Shown: in pieces, positions 1 to 8,999 of the stretch | Layout: each line of letters starts with the position of its first letter | How positions within the stretch are numbered: position 1 is the first letter of the stretch | Assembly: GCA_000711775.1 (NCBI GenBank) | Contig: ARYC01000259.1 | Location: 124,001-188,000, forward strand | Direction: 5' to 3' | Length of the DNA stretch: 64,000 nucleotides | DNA from: Oxytricha trifallax | Lineage: Eukaryota; Ciliophora; Spirotrichea; Sporadotrichida; Oxytrichidae | Made by a program: the position numbers and the translations under genes | Notes under the pieces: model-generated | What the model saw: only the letters and a program-made list of their open reading frames with translations | Told to the model about the DNA's origin: nothing | Databases searched by the model: none

Positions 1-290
1 ATATTTTGCCCTTCCCAGAAAAGGTAAGTTTCATTAAGTTCCTTCATATCTCTATAGCTAAATATCACCATTTGAGCTACACATGTGTTTTTAAATGTAT
101 TAAATTTTAAGAAGTAGCTGAAGAGCACAAATTGTTCCCACCCTAAATATTTAATATTTTGTTAAGAGTTAAATTTAAGAATCATATAACTTTAATTGCT
201 ATGAATTGAAGCAAAAGATATATTTGCAGGAATACAAAAAGTTAAAGATATAGATGTTTAAGGAATATGATTCTACATTTATTAGAGAAC

Positions 291-320
291 ATTGGGGGGG
301 GGGAAGTTTCCAGCCCCCAA
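291..320. repeat. G-rich inverted motif, left copy
   Basis: A run of ten G is followed by AAGTTTCCAGCCCCCAA. It is the inverted counterpart of the two GGGGCAGGAAACTTCCCC copies about 340 bp downstream, so the three may bound a small foldback or MITE-like insertion of about 400 bp. Confidence 0.5.
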
Positions 321-630
321 CATTAAATCTTATATTGTTTGGCAATAAAAATATTAGAAATAAATAAATTTCAATTTCAACTACCATAACCATGTACTAA
401 AAAACTTTAATTAATATATAATTTTCAAGGTACATAATATTCTTTAACAAATTATATATTATAAACAAGGCTAAAATAATTGTTTTTTTATTAATAATTA
501 ATGTGATTTTCATTAAAATGTAAATTCATTATCAAGGTAGAAATGATATTTGAAGCTAAATTAAAAATAGCTATATCATAATTGATGATAAAGATTCTTT
601 GAAAATTATAAAAATTACACATTTTTATGT

Positions 631-692
631 ATGGGGCAGGAAACTTCCCCTCTTGGGTGCATATAAAATTTTGGGGCAGGAAACTTCCCCCC
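631..692. repeat. Tandem pair of GGGGCAGGAAACTTCCCC
   Basis: Two copies of GGGGCAGGAAACTTCCCC start at 633 and 673. Each is itself nearly palindromic (GGGG..AAACTTCCCC). They face the G-rich motif at 291-320 in opposite orientation. No coding sequence is seen between the arms. Confidence 0.55.
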
Positions 693-899
693 AGAACATT
701 TATGCGATAAATTAAGAATAGTGAAGTATCTCCTTTGTTGAATAGAACAGCTCTTCTATCCGTTTAATTACTTTCTCATTATTTCTTTTCTTCTTCGTCC
801 TTTTTGGCTGCTTTCTTTTTATCAATAATTTGCTTACAATAGGTTGATAAGTTCAAGATCTTTTACCTTCTTATCGGTCTCGAATCTTAATGAAATAAC

Positions 900-905
<6 letters not shown>

Positions 906-938
<33 letters not shown>
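906..938. repeat. TA dinucleotide microsatellite
   Basis: An uninterrupted TA run of about 33 bp in intergenic AT-rich DNA. Confidence 0.9.
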
Positions 939-941
<3 letters not shown>

Positions 942-2301
942 AAGCAGTCAATAAGTCGTGAGCGATGATAAAATACGAAGTTAGACATATTCTTAAATTT
1001 AGAATTCCTCAACTCTTTGGTCAGGAGTTTCAAATATTACAAACAAGAATATTTTAAATAGAAGTTTAAGTATGCGAAATATAATTATTTATGACAGATA
1101 ATACATTTGTAACTCTTATATCGCGCAATTCTATTTCTGGATAGTAATTTCCGAAACATTCCATAATACTTTCTTGAATTATATATATTCAACTACTTTT
1201 AATGCATTACATTTATAAAAAAATATCTTCATAACTGCATAGTAATTAATTAATAAATATAGCTATCATATCTATAAATTAGTCAAATAAATTAACTACA
1301 ACAATACTAAATTAAATTAGCAAAGCTTCTTCATTTTGTGTGAAAGAACACCTTCAAATCAGAAAAATTTCAAATATTTTATAACCTTGGTGTTGGTTCC
1401 TTGCTCTCTAAATTTAAAATATAAATTATTTAAAAGGGTCTTTTTTGGAAACTTATTTATTTCACTATATATTAATTTATGTGCACTTAATTTACAATAA
1501 TTTAATTTTATAATTTTATTATACAAATGCGTTTATTTTAAGCTAGTAAAATTAAACTAATTGAAGTTTGAAAATATTTGAAGATTATTTTTTTTAATAA
1601 AAACCTGAGGTGATCTAAGTATGTAAATATTGAATTTATAATTAAAAAATTTGTTTACTCTTTAAAAGTATATTTAAGCTTTGTACCCAGAATTAAAGTA
1701 AAAATATTTAATCGAATTAATTTTTTATTCTTGAAAGAGTTAATCACAACTAATCCATTTATAATATAAGAAACTACAACACTCGATAAGGATCCAATGA
1801 ATTCATTGCTAATATATGATCAAATTAGAGCTATTAGAAGGAAATCTTTACATTTTAATCAATTAATCTATAAAAATTTAATTTAGAATAATAAACAGCT
1901 GAGATCTTGGAAGCTGCATTAATCTTTAAAGAATCGAACAAAAATCATTAGATCATAGAGCAATTAACTTAACAAATTAGTTTTAAGATTTAAAGACGCA
2001 TTATTTTTTTAATACATATTTTAGTATGATTATATTGCCTTAGCTCTATTTAAATTAGCCTAGATTATTATAAAGGTTGGAAAAAGCTGTTCAACCTCAT
2101 CCATAGTTTAGAATAAAATAAAAGGACTTTTCGAGTGATCTCATAGGCACTGAAGTATTGAAATTATAACTACAATATATAATATAAAGTTCCATTGTTT
2201 CAATTGGAAGCTTTGAGTCTCTGCATTTCATAAATATTTTAATACCATTTAATTAATAATTTTTTATGAAAAGCTTTTGTAAATTTGAAATTTATAATAA
2301 A

Positions 2302-2400
2302 ATGGATAGTTCTAATCAATAAACAAGTGATTAAAATAACGGTCATCAAATGAATTTGTAAAATGATGGTTAGATAATTGATACTATTATTGAAGTACAA
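2302..2400 (+). CDS. Possible N-terminal piece of an unknown protein
   Basis: An ATG at 2302 opens a Gln/Asn/Ser-rich peptide beginning MDSSNQQTSDQNNGH and running to ..IIDTIIEVQ, where a GT-type donor (GTACAATTAA) follows. The composition is typical of hypotrich protein N-termini and differs from the AT-only surroundings. It may be the first exon or MDS of the calpain-like gene downstream, or of the deaminase-like gene, but I cannot join it to either. The call is weak. Confidence 0.3.
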
Positions 2401-2769
2401 TTAATTTTGTAATTATTAAATTAAAATCTAGTAGTTTTTGAAATCATATACTTTTTTATGATTATTAAGAATATTTATTTAAAAAAGTATGAATTTTTGC
2501 TATTTTAAAATTAATTAGACAATTTTATTCTGTAATAGTACCTAAAACAATTTATAAAATGATCAAAAATACTAATTAACACCTAACTTCCCTTTTTCAT
2601 TAAATAAACTTCATGTTAAAAAACTAAGAGATCAAGTAAAGTCAATCTATTTTATTACTTTAATCAATAAAATTTTGACTTTTTTGTAAACCTATTATAA
2701 AAAAGACACATAGATTGTAATATCAAAATGACAGACTACCTCACTTTAAGAGTAAAATATATAAATTAT

Positions 2770-3112
2770 TGATCCAGACTAATTTATGTACTTTAGAGAT
2801 GCAGGAAGTGACATCACAATTATTGATCATTTAGATCCTATTATTCTCACATTTTATATCAAAGTAATAGAGGGACTAGACAAACAAATTTATTAATAAA
2901 TGAAGTACTAAATGCAGCATCAAATGCTTTCATATAATTATGGGTTGAATTCCAGATGGATTACGAGATAATATTTAAATAATCTTATTGGAATAATTAA
3001 ATATGAATTTAGGAGAATGTTACATCTTATATAATAATAATAGTTATAAAATAAGCTATAATGGATTAATTGGAGTAAGTGAGTCAATTGCAGCAGCAAA
3101 TAATTTAACCGA
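2770..3112 (+). other. Fragmented coding-like stretch, several frames
   Basis: Frames here give protein-like runs, for example one reading FRDAGSDITIIDHLDP at about 2790-2840, another reading NEVLNAASNAFIQLW at about 2900-2945, and another with LIGVSESIAAANNL near 3070-3105. They lie in different frames, which fits MDS pieces separated by IESs. No family is recognised. Confidence 0.3.
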
Positions 3113-3360
3113 TGGAAAATCAAACCAAAGATGAAAAACTAATGATGATGATTTTATCAAGTTTATGTTGGAGAAGTACCTGTCGGATGTGTATTTTATT
3201 AGATAAATTTTGAACATTTTCATAATTTGACAAATCAAACAAAAAATGTAAGTGATTTAAATAGAATTTAATAATAAAATTATACTTATGATATTAAGCC
3301 ATGCATTATGTGTGCCTATGCTTTAAACCTTGTTAATTACAAAAATGTTTATTTAAAAAT
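3113..3360 (+). CDS. tRNA-specific adenosine deaminase 2-like (ADAT2/Tad2), fragmentary
   Basis: Two signature blocks of the tRNA A34 deaminase family are visible. The first is GEVPVGCVF, the strand before the active site, at about 3164-3190. The second is KPCIMCAYAL, the PCxxC zinc-binding motif, at about 3299-3330. A possible start, MENQTKDEKLM, is at 3113. Between the blocks the family normally has the catalytic HAE motif. It is absent here, and the linker is short, AT-rich and holds intron-like GT..AG ends. The gene is therefore incomplete at this spot: the missing MDS is either elsewhere (scrambled) or lost. In the family the enzyme makes inosine at the wobble base with ADAT3. The family call rests on two short blocks. 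Confidence 0.5.
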
Positions 3361-3699
3361 TATTTTGCAACATTTTAGATTCATTAGATCGAAAGAATTC
3401 TATATAAAAAGAAATCGCAAAAGACATAATACTTCATAAGTCCCATTTATTATAGGAATTCTGAAATGTTTATTGTAAGATTAAAACAATATTTAATGAA
3501 TATTACAGATAGAATCTAATGCATTTAAAGAGGTAGAATTTATTGCAGATTTTACAGGATCTGAAAACTATTTTTTTCTAAAGCAGTGCACATAACAATG
3601 TTAGTTAAAACTCAGGTGGAAAAGGGGATAAAGCTGGACTAATTGTAAAGAAAGATATAGGACCATATCAAACATAATAATTATTACTTAAATTTGCTA

Positions 3700-5790
3700 A
3701 AGTCAGGTTGATGAAGAATTGGAAGCTAAAATCAAAATTCAGATTTACTTTGAAGAATCCCCCTATAGAGAGGTAAAAAGAATAGCTCAGAAAGTACTTG
3801 ACAGAGCATAAATAGAGAATTGAATTTACAAGGAAAGTCTACTCTAAAACTCCTTTTTCTCTGCTTCCCTTAGAAAATGCAGAAATGAAGCTGAAAGAAT
3901 TTAGTCACCCTAACTTCTTAGACTTAGAGTTTGAACCATCTGATTCTTAATATCAATAATCAATTTTAGACTCACCGTTTGATGTAATTGTTCATTGGAG
4001 GAGACCAAACGAGTTCTTGAAAGCTGATTACTCAGAAAATTTAATGGATCCTGCAGTATTTTATGAAAGATTAAATATTCTAATAATATCAAGCCTGGAG
4101 TACTTGGCAATGAATGGTTTTTATCAGCTGTATCTACATTAGCAGAAAGACCAGCTCTTATAGATAGATTATTCATAGTCAAATAATTTGTAATATCCTG
4201 AAGGAGAACCCCTTTTTGCAAGATAAATAGAATGAGCTTTGGGTAATGCTGCTGGAAAAAGCTTAAACCTTAAATTTAGTAATTAAATAATGATTTTAAT
4301 TATTTCTAAGATTATGCGAAGTTGCATGGTAACTATTATCTAATGAGATTAGTAAATTTTAAAGGCTTTACTTGATTTAACTGGATGTCCTACAATAAGC
4401 TATGATTTAGATGATGAATTATTTGATTCAGAGTTAATAAAGTACTTTGACGATGAAGGATATCTCATGAAAATTTTAAATGGAGAAGGCAGATGGATAG
4501 ACAACAATTAAGCAAATTAAAATCATGAAATGAAAGAAGTTGACGATATAGATTAAACTCAGATAAATCCACTCCCAAAAGGCTAGGCATTTGCTATAGT
4601 ATTAGTCAAAGATGTATTTGGCAACTAACTACTTAATATTCGATCCTCCTTGTAAAACTATGAATGGAAGGGTGATTGGAGTGAGAAAAGTTCTATAATT
4701 TAAGTTTTCTATATTAGTTTTTGTACAGAGTCAGGATGAAGGGGATGGAACTTTCTGGATGAAAATTTGATAAAACATTTCAAATCCTTAAATGTATGTA
4801 GAGTTAAGAATTGGGAAGAGGTTCGTATAAAAGGAAAATTTATCAGAGTTTAAGATATAGAAGATCCAAATGTAGAAGTAGTCATCTCCAAATGGTAAAC
4901 ATCAATTCATTATTTGAAATATTATTAAATTAATAAATTAAGCATATGTTTACTATTCAATTGATTTGCATGAACAAACAAAAATATTCATTGGCTTGCA
5001 TTAAGAGGATGAAAGAATCAAAGGAGTTATTTCAATTTTATTTTTTCGATCTCAAGGACTTCGTTCAAGAAATGACTATTCTATAATATATACTGGTTGC
5101 ACACTTAAACGGCCTGAGAATGCTCATTTAAGAAAATATTTTATAATGAACATTAATGGATAACTACATGAAATATTGGAATCTACAATTGAGGACATAT
5201 TCCATAAATTTGATATGCTTTTGAATTAAGAACTAACTTATTGTGAATTTAAGGGCTTTTGCGAGTGTATTGGAAGAACCAATCTATCTCAATTATATAC
5301 ATTTACTTTATAAAGTTCAACTCAACAAGTAGAGGTATCACTTTGAAAATGTAAATAGTCATTTTTCTTGTAAAAAACTATGGAGGAAATGATGAAAACA
5401 TTTTGTAGTTTCATATAACTTGGGTTATGACAAGGATTTATATTCAGTGAGATCGAGGTGCTTTATTTTAACCTTCCATTCTGCCGTTGAAGTTTCCGCC
5501 ACAGTGAGAGAAACAAAATTAATAGGAATACATTTTTAGATTAGAAAATAAAAAGGGTTATAAATTGTTCTATACTTTCTCTGAATAAGTGCATGCCTAC
5601 TCTTATGCAGTATAAAACAATTTGCTAATCTAGTATTGTAGTCATTCTTAGAACATGTTATTCAGCTAATTAAAATACAAAGAGAATAGAAGCAGGACAT
5701 ACAGAATTTATGATGCATTCTATGGCGATGCCAAATATCAATAAATTCGTTAGAAGTGCCAAATGTATTATCAAAGAGATAAATTAATGA
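3700..5790 (+). CDS. Calpain-like protein without catalytic residues
   Basis: Blocks in order match the calpain fold: a pre-protease segment with HPNFLDLEFEPSD and VIVHWRRPNEF (3905-4020), the first protease half GVLGNEWFLSAVSTLAERPA (about 4097-4156), the LWVMLLEKAYAKLHGxY-type block split by introns (4230-4345), ALLDLTG (about 4365), the second half KGQAFAIVL..LLNIRSS..EWKGDWSEKS (4579-4690), and DGTFWM, then domain-III (C2-like) segments to about 5790. The active-site positions are changed: Cys is Glu (GNEWF, codon 4112-4114), His is Gln (GQAF, codon TAG at 4584-4586), and the IRNPWG Asn is Ser (4644-4646). It looks like a pseudoprotease. Several frame changes (near 4700, 4770, 5340-5440 and 5580) fit short introns such as 4703-4726, or IESs. 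The 5' end is uncertain. Confidence 0.7.
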
Positions 5791-5866
5791 TCTTGAAATT
5801 TAATTTTAATTATAGCTTAATTATTAATTATTAACTCTGTTTAAGGCTATAATTATTATATTAAAA

Positions 5867-6743
5867 ATGGCTATGATAAGTTTAAAAACAAGTTTCTTCT
5901 TCTCTGTATTAAATTACATATCTTGCTGCATATCCTTGCAGATATTTTAGTATTAACTAATAAATATTATTTTTTCACATGTGTTCCAGAATGGCAATAA
6001 CCTTCAGTACTTGATCCTTTTGATTATAAGCTAAGAGCTCCTTAAGAATTAATGAAAATTAAATTGTTCCCACCTACATTCCCCATCACTGTTGAGCATT
6101 GCGAATACCCTGCAGGTGATAAATCTTTAGAATAGAACCTTGACTTCAGAGAGACAGTTGTAAGTATTTTAATCGATGTTGTTTGGCATAATTCTTAAAA
6201 TTTTACTTAATATAGTGCAAAATCTACTTCAACATCTCAGATTTGAACTTTAGTGACTTATAAAGAGAGAGATTTATTTATTTACTTGGACCGAGATACA
6301 CTGGTTCTGGAAAGCAAAAGCTTGTCTGCCATTAATTCCGTACTTATCATGAAAATTACGTAAGAGTGTTTGAACTCCTCAGAGAACTCTTTTGGGAAGC
6401 TAAGAGAGCACCTCAACCCAAAATTAAGGAATTGAGAAATCCTTACAAAAGAGAAAGAGTGATGAAGTAATTGTTTGGAAAGACAAAAGCTGAAAGAGAA
6501 AAGACTTATAAAGAATGGAACGAAATTATTGAGAAGAGAAAGATTGAAATTGAAGCCGAGGAGTTAGGATTAAGAAGCTAGGTTGCTGAAGTTTAGGAAG
6601 TTGACACACTTAAACTTAGGAGATAGAAGAAGAGAGAAGAGGCAAAGAAGAGATTCACTAGAGACAGGGAAGTTGAGCATATGACAAGGCTTGATTTTCT
6701 CCAACAGAAACCTTTTAAATTAAGTTTTGAGTTTAAATATTGA
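5867..6743 (+). CDS. Mitochondrial small-subunit ribosomal protein mS35-like
   Basis: The second exon carries the conserved mS35/Rsm24 domain: RERFIYLLGPRYTGSGKQ, then LVCHQFRTYHENYVRVFEL and a basic helical C-terminus. It ends at TGA 6741-6743. The first exon (ending ..DKSLEQNLDFRETV) joins it in frame through a canonical intron at about 6159-6215 (GTAAGT..TATAG). The start is unclear: ATG 5867 is out of frame with the domain unless another short intron or IES lies at 5890-5990. In the family this protein sits in the head of the mitochondrial small subunit. The C-terminal 100 residues are Lys/Arg/Glu-rich. It converges with the minus-strand half of the EBP1-like gene about 45 bp away. Confidence 0.65.
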
Positions 6744-6788
6744 TAGTATCGAATCTCTCAAGAGCAAGTGGGATAGTAATTTATCAGC

Positions 6789-7406
6789 ACTTGAATTGAG
6801 CAACAATTTCGTTTTGCTTTTCAACAAGGACTGGGTAAGCAGTAAACTAATTATATAATAGTGAGCGATACATTCTTTGACTCCGATTTTAGCACCAGTA
6901 GAATCTTCGAATGATCTAATTGAGAATGGAAGAGTTGGGTACTTCTTGTTTACTTCAGTGAAGAAAGCTCTGGCACTCTTGATCTTAAGGTTATATTGGG
7001 TGTCGAGTTCTCTCTTGAAAACAGTGGTTCTGTAGTCTCCTTCCTTTGGTTTTCCCTCACCAGTTGAGACGTAGACGTCGAGTCCAATAACATCACCTGG
7101 GGCGAATTCGAATTCCTCAAAATAAATTAGAATTCAGGAGTCTCCTTATTGATGATCATATACTTTAAGTGCTTCTTCATAAATTATTGACACCTTCAAC
7201 TGGGGTAGTTTCGAAATCAGCAGCGATTGAAGCAATAGCTTGGGTAACCTTGGTGTAGTATAAATGATTACTATTAGCAATAATTTTATGATCCTCTCTA
7301 ATGAGTCTTTGTGCAGCTCTGAAAGCGTGATAAGCAGCGAGAATGACTTCAGCCTTTTTGCCACTAACCTTTGAGGCGGGATCAGCAGTCACAACAACAG
7401 TATGAG
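6789..7406 (-). CDS. PA2G4/EBP1-like protein, C-terminal MDS (inverted)
   Basis: Read on the minus strand this continues the EBP1/PA2G4 fold (M24 aminopeptidase-like, no peptidase activity in the family). Blocks are VTADPASKVSGKKAEVILAA, a helical segment, PGDVIGLDVYVSTGEGKPK, the KRELDTQYNLKIKSARAFF block, and VLVEKQNEIVAQFK. The first block follows directly on the end of the plus-strand piece at 7532-7935, and both pieces share the pointer CTCATACTGTT (here 7396-7406). This half therefore lies inverted in the germline. A GAATTC-bounded IES at 7110-7129 and a probable 26-bp IES near 6820-6850 (GCT or AC repeats) interrupt it. One further single-base frame change lies near 7195. The last C-terminal residues are not here. 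Confidence 0.8.
7110..7129. other. 20-bp IES with GAATTC pointer
   Basis: GAATTC occurs at 7104-7109, 7110-7115 and 7130-7135. Removing one copy plus the 14-bp AT-rich spacer joins ..KETPEF to EFAPGDV in frame in the EBP1-like gene. This is one of the clearest germline-only insertions in the window. Confidence 0.8.
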
Positions 7407-7531
7407 TAGCTTGAGTTTAATTTTTACCTCAAATTTGATTCTATTCTTACCTTGTGAATGCTCGATTGGCATAAAATTGCATTAATGCAGTAATATTATA
7501 TTAAATTACTTTTTATCAAATAGTATTGAAT

Positions 7532-7935
7532 ATGGTAGAGACCAGAGATAGAGCATCAAGTGAGGAAGAATTCAAGGACGAAAACTTCATTGAGAGACCA
7601 GCAATTCTCGATAAATATAAGGCTGCTGCTTAAATCGCTAACGCCGCCCTCCTCAAGGTTATTTCATTGTGTGTTCTACTAAATTATTGACTTACACAGT
7701 ATGCCAAGAGGGAGATAAAGTTATTGATGAGGAACTTAGAAAAGTATTCAACAACAAGAAATCAAAGAAGCTAGAGAGAGGTATTGCATTCCCAACCTGC
7801 GTTTCCGTTAACAATGTGATGGGTCACTATTCACCAATGCAAGACGAATCAACTCAATTGGCCGAGGGAGACGTCGCCAAGATTGATCTCGGATGCCATC
7901 TTGATGGATTCGTTGCTCAAGCTGCTCATACTGTT
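7532..7935 (+). CDS. PA2G4/EBP1-like protein, N-terminal MDS
   Basis: An ATG at 7532 opens MVETRDRASSEEEF, then the family blocks DKYKAAAQIANAALLKV, LCQEGDKVIDEEL, KKLERGIAFPTCVSVNNVM and GDVAKIDLGCHLDGFVAQ. A 29-nt GT..AG intron at 7671-7699 restores the frame between ..KVISL and CQEGDKV. The piece ends at AHTV with pointer CTCATACTGTT (7925-7935). The same 11 bp recurs inverted at 7396-7406, where the coding sequence resumes on the other strand. Family members bind RNA and ribosomes and regulate growth. That role is carried over by homology only. Confidence 0.85.
7671..7699 (+). other. 29-nt intron in EBP1-like gene
   Basis: GTGTTCTACT..TTACACAG. Its removal joins TTG T to TA TGC and continues the conserved CQEGDKV block in frame. 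Confidence 0.65.
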
Positions 7936-8059
7936 TTACATTTATGAATCAAATGCATATTGCACTTATTGGAATTGAAAAGCTGAAATCAGATCGTTAA
8001 AGTTGAAATATTAAGAATTATAGAAATTTAAAAATAATTAACATCCAAATATGCTCTCC

Positions 8060-8205
8060 TTCTTGAAATAGTGGAATATTTTATATTTATTACAACTAAT
8101 CCATTTGTAGAAGATATAGAACTAGAGGATAAGGGAATACATTCACTAGACCCTCACTCTGTTGATTTGATTGGCAGATTCTCAGAATTAAAAAAAATAA
8201 ATCTT
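8060..8205 (+). CDS. LRR/EF-hand gene, MDS a (plus strand)
   Basis: This is the first recognised MDS of a scrambled gene whose bulk is on the minus strand at 9.0-12.4 kb. It encodes VEDIELEDKGIHSLDPHSV followed by DLIGRFSELKKINL, typical of a leucine-rich-repeat start. It ends in the pointer AAATAAATCTT (8195-8205), which recurs inverted at 12347-12357. Beyond the pointer the plus-strand sequence turns non-coding. The 5' end of the gene is unresolved: an ATG at about 8049 is out of frame. Confidence 0.75.
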
Positions 8206-8218
8206 TGTTACAATAAAT

Positions 8219-8257
8219 AACTCCCAAATGATCTCTCAGCTATGAAGTAAATCTAAG
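8219..8257 (+). CDS. LRR/EF-hand gene, MDS c (plus strand, 39 bp)
   Basis: It runs from pointer AACTCCCAAAT (8219-8229; inverted copy 12317-12327) to pointer AAATCTAAG (8249-8257; inverted copy 12284-12292). It supplies the residues ..LPNDLSAMKQIQ that fill the gap between minus-strand MDSs b and d. Both junctions keep the leucine-rich-repeat reading frame. Confidence 0.8.
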
Positions 8258-8272
8258 CTTGTCTAAGTATTA

Positions 8273-8298
8273 TAAACCATGCCTAATCTGAAAGTTCT
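8273..8298 (+). CDS. LRR/EF-hand gene, MDS e (26 bp, two abutting pointers)
   Basis: The whole MDS consists of pointer TAAACCATGCCTA (8273-8285; inverted copy 12215-12227) directly followed by pointer ATCTGAAAGTTCT (8286-8298; inverted copy 12187-12199). It adds no sequence of its own except the junction, and gives TMPNLKVLF in the assembled protein. Confidence 0.75.
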
Positions 8299-8999
8299 CA
8301 TAAATATATTCATTGAAATATGATTTCAAAATTATATTTAAAAAGATAAAATTTAGTTGCTTCAATAAAATGACTGAATATTTCGCAAAAACTGATTACT
8401 TAATAAATATAAAATAAACTAAGAACTCTACCGTTAGGTCTACTGAAAGAACTTCAGATGCATTTATGGTTAATTTTAGTATTTCATATTATTGATGGAC
8501 TTTAGAAGTCTCTATAATCTCATATAATTAAGCTGAATGTTACTAAAATAAAAAGGATCAATCATTCCAAAGATTACAATAAGACTTTGAGAAAAGCCAG
8601 AAGGAAACAGCTGAGATTTAATATATTAAAATCTGTTTAAAATTTTAAAGTAATTTATTTTAAAATATTTGGCTAATTAAATTTTATATTTCTTCCTGAT
8701 CAGTAGAATAGAGATGATGTCAATACCTTGACAAATCATAATTTCATATAAAGAATAACATGAGCAAAGAAAATAATTTCAATTAAAAATTACAAGAAAA
8801 GTCCGCTACTAGGAAGCTTACAGAATATTATCTATTATTTAAAGAAAACATGTGAAATAAGTTATAAAAATAATGATAAATTCTCTATTTATCAATGAAG
8901 TATTGTATAAAAATCTATAAACAAGCCAATTTTAATTAATCAATTTATATGTATAGATCAAATATCATTCTATAATTTATTGAATAACATTAACAAATT
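8299..8999. other. AT-rich spacer between scrambled MDS clusters
   Basis: About 700 bp with no gene that I recognise. It separates the plus-strand MDSs of the LRR/EF-hand gene from the 3' end of its minus-strand bulk, and would be eliminated germline DNA. Confidence 0.5.

Larger units (their letters stand above)
1..2301. other. AT-rich stretch with no clear gene
   Basis: I see no convincing gene here. A 113-codon frame at 1797-2138 (+) and a 41-codon Lys/Glu-ended frame at 901-776 (-) are open, but with TGA as the only stop such lengths are expected by chance. Short stretches near 1895-2000 have protein-like composition and could be stray MDS pieces of the downstream locus. The region also holds a TA microsatellite and G/C-rich palindromic motifs, listed separately. 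Confidence 0.5.

Noticed and set aside
776..901. 41-codon minus-strand frame with a Lys/Glu-rich end, like a ribosomal protein tail
   Set aside because: Too short, no family match, and the Lys/Glu run is an A/G-rich tract that could be non-coding.
1797..2138. 113-codon open frame on the plus strand
   Set aside because: With TGA as the only stop, frames of this length are common by chance in AT-rich DNA. The composition is not convincingly protein-like.
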